Shown here piece after piece: positions 16,599-25,302 of a stretch of DNA of 64,000 nt. The notes under the pieces are model-generated. The model made no database searches. It was not told where the DNA came from and saw only the letters and a list, made by a program, of their open reading frames with translations. Both the position numbers and the translations under genes were made by a program. Within the stretch, counting starts at the first letter, position 1; each line of letters begins with the position of its first letter. The DNA comes from Kluyvera sp040932435 (GTDB taxonomy: Bacteria > Pseudomonadota > Gammaproteobacteria > Enterobacterales > Enterobacteriaceae), in assembly GCF_040932435.1 (NCBI RefSeq), contig NZ_JBFQGA010000010.1:124001-188000 (forward strand). Reading direction: 5' to 3'.

Positions 16599-16607
16599 TT
16601 ATCCACA
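16599..16607 (+). promoter_or_regulatory. Second perfect DnaA box upstream of nrdD
   Basis: TTATCCACA again, 77 bp from the first and in the same orientation. Adjacent AT-rich sequence (ATATCGACTATTTTTTTG and GCAATTATAGTCGATAAAT) could include NrdR boxes, which I cannot score by eye. Confidence 0.5.
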
Positions 16608-16698
16608 TATCGACTATTTTTTTGTGGTTCTCATTGTTGCAATTATAGTCGATAAATACCATATGTTGGGCCGGGATGCATTTTAAGGTCTATATGTA

Positions 16699-16712
16699 GT
16701 GATTTGCATTAA
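16699..16712. promoter_or_regulatory. FNR-like site upstream of nrdD
   Basis: GTGATTTGCATTAA resembles TTGAT-N4-ATCAA with one mismatch in each half. FNR activation of nrdDG under anaerobiosis is known in E. coli; this exact site is inferred. Confidence 0.4.
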
Positions 16713-16845
16713 AGATGTTTACGCTTTTATTGACGCAGAACAAAGTAAAAATGCAAGAGTACAGATGGCAGGCGTTGCGGGGATATGTAAATTTTGCTGG
16801 GTGATAAATGCACAAAATAAGTCAGAAAACAGCGAGATGCGTTGA

Positions 16846-16872
16846 GGCCCGGCAGCATGGCGCTACCGGGCG
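16846..16872. repeat. Single REP-like unit downstream of treC
   Basis: GGCCCGGCAGCATGGCGCTACCGGGC is a REP-type imperfect palindrome just after the treC stop. Confidence 0.7.
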
Positions 16873-16878
16873 GGGAGG

Positions 16879-18534
16879 TTAGTCCAAAAGCCACCAGATG
16901 GCTTCAAATGGCCGTAGCGTTAACGCGGTCGGTGATGACGGCGCATCGGCATAGTTGCTCATCAGCACATGCCCGTTAGCATCGGTGACGGGAGGCTGCC
17001 ATTGCAAAGGCGTCGCGCCAAGGTTGGCGACCACCAACAGCGTTTGTCCCTGATGCTGGCGGCGATAGCACCACAGCGCCGGGTGCTCAGGCTGCAGATC
17101 CTCATAATCCCCCCAAGTGAGGACCGGCTGTGATTTGCGTAGCGCAATCAGCTGCTGATAGGCATAGAACACTGAATCTGGGTCGTTCAGCGCGCTTTCG
17201 ACGTTGATGTCGGCATAGTTATCGCACACGCCAATCCACGGCTCACCTTGGGTAAAACCAGCGTTGGCGCTGGCGTCCCACTGCATTGGCGTACGGCTAT
17301 TGTCGCGGGATTTACTCGCGAGGATCGCCAGCAGCTCATCGGCCTGCTGTCCCTGCTCCAGCCGCTCGTTGTACATATTGTGACTTTCCACGTCGCGATA
17401 TTGCTCGATCTTCGCGAAATGGGGGTTGGTCATACCGATTTCTTCGCCTTGATAAATGTACGGTGTGCCCTGCATACCGTGCAGCACCATGCCCAGCATC
17501 TTCGCCGCACGTACGCGGTGCCCGCCTTCGTCACCAAAGCGCGAGGCAATGCGCGGCTGGTCATGGTTACACCAGAACAGCGCGTTCCATGCCCGGTTGT
17601 GCATTCCCTGCTGCCAGTGGCTGAACAACGATTTCAGCGCGACAAAATCTGGGCGTGCCAGCGTCCACTTCTCGCCGCCGGGATAATCCACCTTGAGATG
17701 GTGGAAGTTAAAGGTCATCGACAGCTCTTTGCCGTCGAGCGAGGCGTACTGTTGGCAGTTTTCCAGTGAGGTCGAGGACATCTCGCCGACCGTCATCAGA
17801 TTACGCGGGGTAAAGACGTCGCGGCTGAACTCCTGCAAGAATTCGTGCGCGCGTGGGCCATCGGTATAGAAGCGGCGGCCATCGCCTTGGTCATCGTTCG
17901 GGAAGGATTGATCTTTTGAGATCAGGTTCACGACGTCAAGACGCAGACCATCCACCCCGCGATCGGCCCAGAATTCGCAGACCTTTTTCAGCTCGGCGCG
18001 TACCGCGTCATTTTCCCAGTTGAGATCGGCCTGCTCGGTGGCGAACAGATGCAGATAGTACTGGCCGCTAGCCGCATCCCACTGCCAGGCGTTGCCGCCA
18101 AATTTGGAACGCCAGTTGTTTGGCGGTGTATCCGGTGTGCCGTCGCGCCAGATATAGAATTGGCGGTATGGGCTTTCTTTGTTCAGCGACTCTTTAAACC
18201 ACGCGTGGTGGGTCGAGGTGTGGTTCAACACCATATCGAGCACAATGCGAATACCGCGCTGGTGCGCCTCGGCAACCAGCTTGTCGAAGTCGTCGAGCGT
18301 ACCGTACGAGGGGTCGATGGCCGTGTAGTTTGCTACGTCGTAGCCGTTATCCACCTGCGGAGAAACGTAGAACGGTGTCAGCCAGATGGCATCGATGCCG
18401 AGTTTTTGCAGGTAATCCAGACGTGAGGTCACACCGCGCAGATCTCCCGTGCCGCGGCCGGTGGTGTCTTGGAAACTCTTTGGGTAAATCTGGTAGATGA
18501 CGCCGTTTTGCCACCAATGAGGAAGTGTATTCAT
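16879..18534 (-). CDS. treC: Trehalose-6-phosphate hydrolase
   Basis: A 551-residue GH13 alpha-glycosidase, the same length as E. coli TreC, splitting cytosolic trehalose-6-phosphate into glucose and glucose-6-phosphate. The GH13 regions are visible: DMVLNHTS near residue 100, GLRLDVVN with the catalytic Asp near 200, GEMSS with the acid Glu near 255, and FWCNHDQPR near 325. It lies 58 bp after treB, with a perfect palindrome in the gap, and is induced with treB when TreR is released by trehalose-6-phosphate. Confidence 0.96.
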   Translation of the reverse strand: MNTLPHWWQNGVIYQIYPKSFQDTTGRGTGDLRGVTSRLDYLQKLGIDAIWLTPFYVSPQVDNGYDVANYTAIDPSYGTLDDFDKLVAEAHQRGIRIVLDMVLNHTSTHHAWFKESLNKESPYRQFYIWRDGTPDTPPNNWRSKFGGNAWQWDAASGQYYLHLFATEQADLNWENDAVRAELKKVCEFWADRGVDGLRLDVVNLISKDQSFPNDDQGDGRRFYTDGPRAHEFLQEFSRDVFTPRNLMTVGEMSSTSLENCQQYASLDGKELSMTFNFHHLKVDYPGGEKWTLARPDFVALKSLFSHWQQGMHNRAWNALFWCNHDQPRIASRFGDEGGHRVRAAKMLGMVLHGMQGTPYIYQGEEIGMTNPHFAKIEQYRDVESHNMYNERLEQGQQADELLAILASKSRDNSRTPMQWDASANAGFTQGEPWIGVCDNYADINVESALNDPDSVFYAYQQLIALRKSQPVLTWGDYEDLQPEHPALWCYRRQHQGQTLLVVANLGATPLQWQPPVTDANGHVLMSNYADAPSSPTALTLRPFEAIWWLLD

Positions 18535-18559
18535 GGAGTTGTCCTTTAAAGAAGGCGAA

Positions 18560-18577
18560 GGGGCGCAATTGCGCCCC
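18560..18577. other. Perfect intercistronic palindrome between treB and treC
   Basis: GGGGCGCAATTGCGCCCC is an 18-bp perfect inverted repeat with no T-run on the treC side. It is more likely an mRNA-stabilising or processing hairpin than a terminator. Confidence 0.6.
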
Positions 18578-18592
18578 GAACGAAGGTGAGAT

Positions 18593-20014
18593 TTACATAA
18601 CCGGCAGGGTGCCCATACGCTGCTTGCGCTTGTAAACCATCATGGTGAGGACAATCGGTACCACGACCGCAATAATCATCGCGATGCTGTAGACGCCCCA
18701 GAAGACGGGCTTAATGGACAGGATGCCCGGCAGGCCGCCAACGCCGATGCCGTTCGCCATTACGCCGTACAAGCCGCACAGCAGACCCGCAATACCGGAG
18801 CCGACCATTGCGCACAGCATCGGGAAGCGATACTTCAGGTTAATCCCGTACATGGCCGGTTCAGTGACGCCAAGGTAGGCGGAAATTGCCGCAGGCACGG
18901 AGATTTCACGCTCGTTAGCCTTACGGCTGCAAATGATGATGCCGACAACCGCAGAGGCCTGCGCGATGTTAGACAGGGCAATCATCGGCCACACCGGGGT
19001 GCCGCCCATGCTCTGAATCATCTGCATATCGATAGCCAGCGTGGTCTGGTGTACACCGGTAATCACCAGCGGCGCATACAGGAAGCCAAACAGCGCAGCG
19101 CCAATCGGTGCGAAGCTGCCGGTCATCAGGTGACGCACGGCGAAGGCTACACCGTCGCCAATCCAGCGACCAAACGGCCCGATAAAGGCGTGGGCGAGGA
19201 AGACAGCGAGGATCAACGAACATACCGGCACGATAACCAGATACAGGTAGTCGGGGACGATACGTTTCAGGCGAGTCTCAATAAAGCCCAACGCCAGACC
19301 GGCGAGCAGCGCTGGAATAACCTGCGCCTGATAGCCAACCTTGGCGATGGTAAACAGACCGAAGTTCCACACTTCCGGTACCTGCTGACCCAGCATGTAG
19401 GCGTTCATCAGCTGTGGGGAAACCAGCGTAACGCCAAGCACGATACCGAGGATCGGCGTGCCGCCCATTTTCTTCACCGCAGACCAACAGATGCCGACCG
19501 GCAGGTAGAAGAAGATAGCTTCGCCAATGAGCCATAAGAAGTCATAAATGGTTTGCAGCGACGGGTGCATCTGCGCCAGCGTCTGACCGTTGCTCATCGG
19601 CAAGTCGCCGATAACGTTACGGAAGCCTAAAATCAAACCCCCGCTGATCAGTGCGGGCAGCAGCGGGAAGAAGATTTCCGCGAAGTGGGAAATCATCTGC
19701 TCGTGCCATTTCATGTTCTGACGGGCGGCTAGTTTCGCCTGTTCTTTATCTGCTGACTTCTGCCCGGTGGTCGCCAGCAGCGCCTGGTAGTAGTCGCCCA
19801 CTTCCGTGCCGATAACCACTTGGAACTGCCCGGCGTTGGTGAAGCAGCCTTTAACCATTGGCAGCTCTTCGATAGCTTTTGGATTGGCTTTCGCCGTGTC
19901 GTTTAGCACAAAGCGCAGACGCGTAATACAGTGGCTGACGGTCGCAATGTTATCGCGCCCGCCGACCAGTTCGATAAGTTTATCGATGTTCTGTTGGTCT
20001 ATTTTTTTGCTCAT
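18593..20014 (-). CDS. treB: PTS trehalose-specific EIIBC component
   Basis: A 473-residue inner-membrane PTS permease. The N-terminal EIIB domain carries the phosphorylated Cys in VSHCITRLRF near residue 28. It is followed by about ten hydrophobic segments of the EIIC domain, including GVHQTTLAIDMQM. It imports trehalose as trehalose-6-phosphate and, lacking a fused EIIA, uses glucose EIIA (Crr) as in E. coli. Its promoter region carries the TreR operator. It is co-transcribed with treC. Confidence 0.96.
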   Translation of the reverse strand: MSKKIDQQNIDKLIELVGGRDNIATVSHCITRLRFVLNDTAKANPKAIEELPMVKGCFTNAGQFQVVIGTEVGDYYQALLATTGQKSADKEQAKLAARQNMKWHEQMISHFAEIFFPLLPALISGGLILGFRNVIGDLPMSNGQTLAQMHPSLQTIYDFLWLIGEAIFFYLPVGICWSAVKKMGGTPILGIVLGVTLVSPQLMNAYMLGQQVPEVWNFGLFTIAKVGYQAQVIPALLAGLALGFIETRLKRIVPDYLYLVIVPVCSLILAVFLAHAFIGPFGRWIGDGVAFAVRHLMTGSFAPIGAALFGFLYAPLVITGVHQTTLAIDMQMIQSMGGTPVWPMIALSNIAQASAVVGIIICSRKANEREISVPAAISAYLGVTEPAMYGINLKYRFPMLCAMVGSGIAGLLCGLYGVMANGIGVGGLPGILSIKPVFWGVYSIAMIIAVVVPIVLTMMVYKRKQRMGTLPVM

Positions 20015-20139
20015 GATAGGGCCTTAAAACAGAGGTGAGATCTCCCTGATACCGCCGCTACAGGCTGCCTTTCGTGCGGGCAATCTGACGGTGTCAGGCT
20101 ATGAATCGTTATTAGGATGTTGAATATAAGCGTAGCGGG

Positions 20140-20170
20140 TTTCCCCATTAGGGAAAATGGGAACGTTCCC
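20140..20170. promoter_or_regulatory. TreR operator region of treBC
   Basis: A perfect palindrome GGGAACGTTCCC (20159-20170) lies beside an interrupted repeat TTTCCC-N5-GGGAAA (20140-20156). The position, upstream of treB and just after the treR stop, fits repression of treBC by TreR. AGATCACATTT at about 20183 could be a CRP half-site. Confidence 0.65.
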
Positions 20171-20208
20171 GAAACGTAGCGAAGATCACATTTAGACTGA
20201 CATTTGGC

Positions 20209-21156
20209 TTAGTTCAGGACCGCGGGGATCACTATCTGATGGGGTTCACTTTTGCCACCAATTTGCGCAATGAGCTGCTCTGCGGCGCGGCGTCCGGCCT
20301 CGGCGTAACCGGGATCGACGGTGATAATTTCCGGATGCAGAAACTTGGTCAACGGGGTGTTGCCGACGCTCGCCAACTGCACGTTGTCGATACGTTGATC
20401 CTGAAGGTACTTGCTGGCGCCGAGGGCGAGCGTGTCGGTGGCGCAAATAAGTGCACTGGTTTCTGGGGTGATGACCTGACGGGCAAAATCGTAGCCTTGC
20501 TTCATCGCCAGGCCCGGCAGTGCGGCGACCGGTGTCAGCTTATGTCGTTTACAGAAGGCCTGGTAAGCGTCGTGACGGCGCTGGCCGGTTGTGGCATCGC
20601 TGGTGGGCACGCCGAGGAAACTAATATGACGATGTCCCAGATCGAACAATCGCTGCATCAGTTGAGTGATAGCCCCGGTATCGTCGTAGCATACGGAGGT
20701 AAAGCCGCTGGCGTCACGTGCCATCAGCACCAGCGTCGACTGCCAGTTGCTGAGCATCTCTTCGGTGACGCCGGTAAAGCCAAACAGGACCACGCCATCA
20801 ATATTGCGCCGTTTGAGCATAGCCAGATGCTCAACCACTTTTTCCGGCGAGAACTGGCTTTCCATCATAATCGGATCATAACCCTGCTCGTAGAACGCGG
20901 GCAGCATGGTTTGTACGGCCAGATTTTCTGACAGTGAATCTAGGCGGCTGACAATAATGGCGACGACCTTGTCGCTTTGCCCACGCATGGCGCGAGCCGA
21001 GCGAGAAGGGGAGAATCCCTGCTGCTGCATGACAGCTTCCACCCGCTCGCGGGTGCGATCGCTGACGCCGCTTTCATTATTCAGTACGCGAGAAACGGTG
21101 GATTTGCCGACACCGCTCAGTCGTGCGATATCTTTAATGGTCAGCCGATTATCCAT
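20209..21156 (-). CDS. treR: Trehalose operon repressor TreR
   Basis: A 315-residue LacI/GalR-family repressor. The N-terminal HTH (TIKDIARLSGVGKSTVSRVLNNESGVS) is followed by a periplasmic-binding-protein-like sensor domain. TreR binds trehalose-6-phosphate, which relieves repression of treBC. It is in the same direction as treB with a 194-bp gap holding the operator, and diverges from mgtA. Confidence 0.95.
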   Translation of the reverse strand: MDNRLTIKDIARLSGVGKSTVSRVLNNESGVSDRTRERVEAVMQQQGFSPSRSARAMRGQSDKVVAIIVSRLDSLSENLAVQTMLPAFYEQGYDPIMMESQFSPEKVVEHLAMLKRRNIDGVVLFGFTGVTEEMLSNWQSTLVLMARDASGFTSVCYDDTGAITQLMQRLFDLGHRHISFLGVPTSDATTGQRRHDAYQAFCKRHKLTPVAALPGLAMKQGYDFARQVITPETSALICATDTLALGASKYLQDQRIDNVQLASVGNTPLTKFLHPEIITVDPGYAEAGRRAAEQLIAQIGGKSEPHQIVIPAVLN

Positions 21157-21267
21157 ATAGTTGCCCCGCGTGAATATTTTATTGTCAAACCAGATGGTTG
21201 ACGTGCCGTTGAATTACCTGACGTTATTATATCGCTCTAATAATCACAAAACTTATGAATTTCTGCG

Positions 21268-21273
21268 TATAAT
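21268..21273 (+). promoter_or_regulatory. Probable -10 box of the mgtA leader transcript
   Basis: TATAAT in GCGTATAATGCG, about 39 bp before mgtL. The mgtA promoter is PhoP-dependent in Salmonella. I do not see a clear pair of GTTTA repeats at the -35 position. Confidence 0.5.
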
Positions 21274-21311
21274 GCGCGGCGTTTTCTATCATTTACCTTA
21301 CCGGAGGCGTT

Positions 21312-21362
21312 ATGGATCCCGATCCCACCCCTCTCTCCCGCTGGAGAGTAACTTTCCGGTAA
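21312..21362 (+). CDS. mgtL: mgtA leader peptide MgtL
   Basis: A 16-codon proline-rich leader peptide, MDPDPTPLSRWRVTFR, with a strong ribosome site (CCGGAGGCGTT). It parallels the E. coli MgtL peptide ([17 protein letters not shown]). In Salmonella and E. coli, translation of the proline codons in this leader couples proline or Mg2+ limitation to transcription elongation into mgtA. The Asp-Pro and Thr-Pro codons at positions 2-7 are kept here. Confidence 0.88.
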   Translation: MDPDPTPLSRWRVTFR

Positions 21363-21511
21363 GCCAGTTTTCGCTGCCTTACCGATGATGTGAGGCAGTG
21401 ACATGTCCCTTTATGTCCCTGCAATAAAATAATAAGTGCCTGCTGGCAGCAGATTACCTGTGCCCGCGGGCCTGACTGCGAGTGTCTAAAGTACTCGCAG
21501 AGGGATTATCT
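21363..21511 (+). promoter_or_regulatory. mgtA 5' leader / Mg2+-responsive region
   Basis: The stretch between mgtL and mgtA completes the leader RNA. It contains the inverted repeat CTGCGAGT...ACTCGCAG (21476-21500) directly before the mgtA ribosome site AGAGGGA, and GCCCGCGGGC just upstream. Both could act in the leader's alternative folds; the structure is not computed. Confidence 0.55.
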
Positions 21512-24220
21512 ATGCTGAAAAATTTCACCCGGCAGTTGTTTGCACAACTTGGCCGCCATCTGCCGCGCCGTTTAATCCAGCGCGATCCGATGCCAACTCA
21601 GCAAAGCGTGAGCAATACCGCCATTCCAACTTCGCTCAGCGAACACTGCCTGAAAATGGCTCAGCTCAGCGAGCAGGCGCTGTGGCAGACCTTTAACAGT
21701 CACCCGGAAGGGCTCAATGCCGCCGAGGTCGAACAGGCGCGCGCCGTCCACGGAGAAAATCAGCTGCCGGCGCAGCAGCCGCAGCCGTGGTGGGTACACC
21801 TGTGGCTGTGCTATCGCAACCCGTTCAATATTTTGCTAACCGTGCTGGCCGCCGTGTCCTACGCGACGGAAGATCTGTTTGCTGCGGTGGTGATCGTGAT
21901 GATGGTGGGGATTTCCACCTTACTGAACTTCGTGCAGGAAGCCCGCTCCACCAAAGCGGCCGATACTCTGAAGGCGATGGTCAGCAACACCGCGACGGTG
22001 CTGCGCGTCATCAACGACAAAGGTGAAAACGGCTGGATTGAATTGCCAATCGATCAACTGGTTCCGGGCGATATCATCAAGCTTGCTGCCGGAGACATGA
22101 TCCCCGCCGACCTGCGCGTGATTCAGGCGCGTGACCTGTTTGTTGCTCAGGCGTCGCTGACCGGGGAATCGTTGCCGGTGGAGAAGGTCGCCAAAACCCG
22201 TGAACCGCAGCAGACCAACCCGCTTGAGTGTGACACCTTGTGCTTTATGGGCACCAACGTGGTGAGCGGCACTGCCCAAGCCATGGTGATTGCGACCGGC
22301 GCGAATACTTGGTTTGGTCAGTTGGCTGGGCGGGTGAGCGAGCAGGAAAGCGAGCCGAATGCTTTCCAAAAAGGCATTAGCCGCGTCAGCATGTTGCTCA
22401 TCCGCTTTATGCTGGTGATGGCGCCTATTGTGCTGGTGATTAATGGCTATACCAAAGGCGATTGGTGGGAAGCTGCGCTGTTTGCGTTGTCCGTGGCGGT
22501 GGGCCTGACGCCGGAAATGCTGCCAATGATCGTCACTTCAACGCTTGCGCGCGGAGCGGTGAAGCTGTCAAAGCAGAAGGTCATTGTTAAACACCTCGAC
22601 GCTATCCAGAACTTTGGCGCGATGGATATTCTGTGCACCGATAAAACCGGTACGCTGACCCAAGATAAAATCGTGCTGGAAAACCACACCGATATTTCCG
22701 GTAAAACCAGCGAGCGCGTGCTGCATGCCGCTTGGCTCAACAGCCACTACCAGACCGGGCTAAAGAATCTGCTCGACACGGCGGTGCTGGAAGGCGTCGA
22801 TGAAGTCGCGGCGCGCCAGCTCTCCAGCGATTGGCAGAAAGTCGATGAGATCCCGTTTGATTTTGAACGTCGTCGCATGTCGGTGGTGGTGAATGAAAAA
22901 CCTGAGGTGCATAAGCTCATTTGCAAAGGGGCACTTCAGGAGGTGCTTAACGTCTGCACGCAGGTGTACCACAACGGTGAAATCGTACCGCTGGATGAGA
23001 CCATGCTGCGCCGTATCAAACGGGTGACCGACACCCTGAACCGCCAAGGGCTGCGCGTAGTGGCAGTCGCCAGTAAATTCCTGCCAGCGCGTGAAGGCGA
23101 TTATCAGCGAATTGATGAATCTGACCTGATCCTTGAAGGTTACATTGCGTTCCTCGATCCACCAAAAGAGACCACGGCACCGGCATTGAAGGCGCTGAAG
23201 GCTAGCGGCATCACGGTGAAAATTCTCACCGGCGATAGCGAACTGGTGGCGGCGAAAGTGTGCCGCGAGGTAGGGCTGGACGCAGGCGAGGTGATCATCG
23301 GCAGCGATATTGAACACCTGAACGATGACGAGCTGGCAGAGCTTGCGCGGCGCACCACGCTGTTTGCCCGCCTGACGCCGATGCATAAAGAGCGCATTGT
23401 GACGTTGCTTAAACGTGAAGGCCACGTGGTCGGCTTTATGGGCGACGGCATCAACGATGCTCCGGCGCTGCGTGCGGCGGACATCGGTATTTCCGTTGAT
23501 GGTGCGGTGGATATTGCGCGTGAAGCGGCTGATATCATCCTGCTGGAAAAGAGCCTGATGGTGCTGGAAGAGGGGGTGATTGAAGGACGTCGTACCTTCT
23601 CTAACATGCTCAAGTACATCAAAATGACTGCCAGTTCTAACTTCGGTAACGTGTTTAGTGTGTTGGTAGCCAGCGCCTTCCTGCCGTTCCTGCCAATGCT
23701 GCCGTTACACTTACTGATTCAGAACCTGCTGTACGATGTGTCTCAGGTGGCGCTGCCGTTTGATAACGTAGACGACGAGCAGATTCAAAAACCGCAGCGC
23801 TGGAACCCGGCGGATCTGGGCCGCTTTATGGTGTTCTTCGGGCCTATCAGCTCGATCTTCGATATTTTGACCTTCTGCCTGATGTGGTGGGTGTTTAAAG
23901 CCAATACGCCGGAAATGCAGACCCTGTTCCAATCCGGTTGGTTTATTGAAGGATTGCTGTCACAGACGCTGATTGTGCATATGATCCGTACTCGCCGTAT
24001 TCCGTTTGTGCAAAGCCGCGCCGCATGGCCACTGTTTGCGATGACCCTGCTGGTGATGGCTGTCGGCATCGCGCTGCCGTTCTCGCCGCTGGCAAGCTAT
24101 CTGCAGCTGCAGGCGCTGCCTTTAAGCTACTTCCCGTGGCTGGTGGCGATTTTGGTAGGCTATATGACGCTGACGCAACTGGTGAAAGGCTTCTTCTGCC
24201 GCCGCTACGGCTGGCAGTAG
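21512..24220 (+). CDS. mgtA: Magnesium-translocating P-type ATPase MgtA
   Basis: A 902-residue type IIIB P-type ATPase that brings Mg2+ into the cell. The phosphorylation motif DKTGTLT is seen near residue 375, TGES in the actuator domain near 220, and GDGINDAPALRAAD near 640, with about ten membrane helices. The start at 21512 (MLKNFTRQ) has a good ribosome site and matches the E. coli N-terminus; the in-frame codon 30 bp upstream lies in the leader hairpin. It is regulated through mgtL and, by homology, PhoPQ. Confidence 0.97.
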   Translation: MLKNFTRQLFAQLGRHLPRRLIQRDPMPTQQSVSNTAIPTSLSEHCLKMAQLSEQALWQTFNSHPEGLNAAEVEQARAVHGENQLPAQQPQPWWVHLWLCYRNPFNILLTVLAAVSYATEDLFAAVVIVMMVGISTLLNFVQEARSTKAADTLKAMVSNTATVLRVINDKGENGWIELPIDQLVPGDIIKLAAGDMIPADLRVIQARDLFVAQASLTGESLPVEKVAKTREPQQTNPLECDTLCFMGTNVVSGTAQAMVIATGANTWFGQLAGRVSEQESEPNAFQKGISRVSMLLIRFMLVMAPIVLVINGYTKGDWWEAALFALSVAVGLTPEMLPMIVTSTLARGAVKLSKQKVIVKHLDAIQNFGAMDILCTDKTGTLTQDKIVLENHTDISGKTSERVLHAAWLNSHYQTGLKNLLDTAVLEGVDEVAARQLSSDWQKVDEIPFDFERRRMSVVVNEKPEVHKLICKGALQEVLNVCTQVYHNGEIVPLDETMLRRIKRVTDTLNRQGLRVVAVASKFLPAREGDYQRIDESDLILEGYIAFLDPPKETTAPALKALKASGITVKILTGDSELVAAKVCREVGLDAGEVIIGSDIEHLNDDELAELARRTTLFARLTPMHKERIVTLLKREGHVVGFMGDGINDAPALRAADIGISVDGAVDIAREAADIILLEKSLMVLEEGVIEGRRTFSNMLKYIKMTASSNFGNVFSVLVASAFLPFLPMLPLHLLIQNLLYDVSQVALPFDNVDDEQIQKPQRWNPADLGRFMVFFGPISSIFDILTFCLMWWVFKANTPEMQTLFQSGWFIEGLLSQTLIVHMIRTRRIPFVQSRAAWPLFAMTLLVMAVGIALPFSPLASYLQLQALPLSYFPWLVAILVGYMTLTQLVKGFFCRRYGWQ

Positions 24221-24228
24221 CCTCCATT

Positions 24229-24305
24229 GTAGGCCTGATAAGCTAAGCGCCATCAGGCAGAATGGCGCAGGTTGCCGGATGGCGGCTTCGCCTTATCCGG
24301 CCTAC
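24229..24305. repeat. REP pair downstream of mgtA
   Basis: GTAGGCCTGATAAGC...GCCATCAGGC and GCCGGATGGCGGC...TTATCCGGCCTAC form two facing REP units. Confidence 0.88.
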
Positions 24306-24323
24306 GAAATGACCGTACAAAGC

Positions 24324-24350
24324 AAAAAAGGCAGCCAATGGCTGCCTTTT
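24324..24350. terminator. Bidirectional terminator between mgtA and ridA
   Basis: AAAAAAGGCAGCC-AAT-GGCTGCCTTTT: a 7-bp GC stem with A-tract and T-tract on its two sides, which serves both converging genes. Confidence 0.9.
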
Positions 24351-24368
24351 CTTCATACTGCATCGAAA

Positions 24369-24755
24369 TTAGCGACGAATGGCAATCGCTTCGATTTCAA
24401 TCTTCACGTCTTTTGGCAGACGGGCGACTTCCACGCAGGAGCGCGCTGGGAAGGTTGCGTTATGCTCGGTGAAGAACGCTTCGTAAGTGGCGTTAACGGT
24501 CGCGAAATCGTTGAGATCTTTTACGAATACGGTCGTTTTAACGATATCGCCCACTTTCAGACCGGCGGCTTCAACGATAGCTTTCACGTTTTCCAGCGAC
24601 TGGCGAGCCTGAGCGGACACGTCTTCCGCTACGCTACCGTCTTTCGGGTTTACCGGGATTTGACCGGAAGTGATAACCATACTGCCCAAGTCAACGCCCT
24701 GAACGTATGGGCCGATAGCTGCTGGTGCCTTTTCCGTCGCAATAGTCTTGCTCAT
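24369..24755 (-). CDS. ridA: 2-iminobutanoate/2-iminopropanoate deaminase RidA
   Basis: A 128-residue RidA (YjgF) protein that hydrolyses reactive enamine/imine intermediates released by PLP enzymes such as IlvA. The YjgF signature is seen in ARSCVEVARLPKDVKIEIEAIA at the C-terminus, including the catalytic Arg of the PARSCV segment. It lies 74 bp downstream of pyrI in the same direction, so it is partly co-transcribed with pyrBI. Confidence 0.97.
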   Translation of the reverse strand: MSKTIATEKAPAAIGPYVQGVDLGSMVITSGQIPVNPKDGSVAEDVSAQARQSLENVKAIVEAAGLKVGDIVKTTVFVKDLNDFATVNATYEAFFTEHNATFPARSCVEVARLPKDVKIEIEAIAIRR

Positions 24756-24828
24756 GATATCTCCAGATGAACTGCAGTAATAAGGTGTTAGCCATTATAG
24801 AGAGGCCACATTTCAATACCAACCGCAA

Positions 24829-25290
24829 TTAGTTGGCCAGCACCACATAATGAGAAAACTCTTTTTCACAGTATTTGCATTTGAGTGCAATGTCATCGGC
24901 GCGTTTTTTCACTGCAAAACTGGAGGAAACCGGCTCGGCGTGGCTGATGCAGTTGCTGTTCGGGCAGACCAGTACGCTATCGATGCGCTCCGGCAGGCTC
25001 GGACGGGATTTACCGACCACTTCATAGTTGTCGATACGGTTAACGGTGGCCTGCGGCGCGTACAGCGACAGCTGGTTAACTTGCTCATCGGTCAGGAAGG
25101 TGTTTTCAATCTTGATCAGATCTTTACGCCCCATTTCGCCGGACGGCAGGTTCAGGCCAATGGTGATGCGCTGGTCGGTTTCCGTCAGCTTGAACAGCGT
25201 CAGCAGCTTAAAGCCGACCTGTGCTGGGATATGGTCAATCACGGTGCCACGTTTGATGGCTTCTACCTGCAATTTGTTGTCGTGTGTCAT
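24829..25290 (-). CDS. pyrI: Aspartate carbamoyltransferase regulatory chain
   Basis: A 153-residue regulatory subunit of ATCase. The N-terminal domain binds CTP and ATP; the C-terminal zinc domain contacts the catalytic subunit through four cysteines, CPNSNC and CKYCEKEF. The start at 25290 (MTHDNKLQVEAI) is the E. coli start; the ATG two codons earlier (MTMTHD) is the alternative. It lies 12 bp after pyrB, so it is translated from the same message. Confidence 0.96.
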   Translation of the reverse strand: MTHDNKLQVEAIKRGTVIDHIPAQVGFKLLTLFKLTETDQRITIGLNLPSGEMGRKDLIKIENTFLTDEQVNQLSLYAPQATVNRIDNYEVVGKSRPSLPERIDSVLVCPNSNCISHAEPVSSSFAVKKRADDIALKCKYCEKEFSHYVVLAN

Positions 25291-25302
25291 CGTCATTTCC
25301 CC

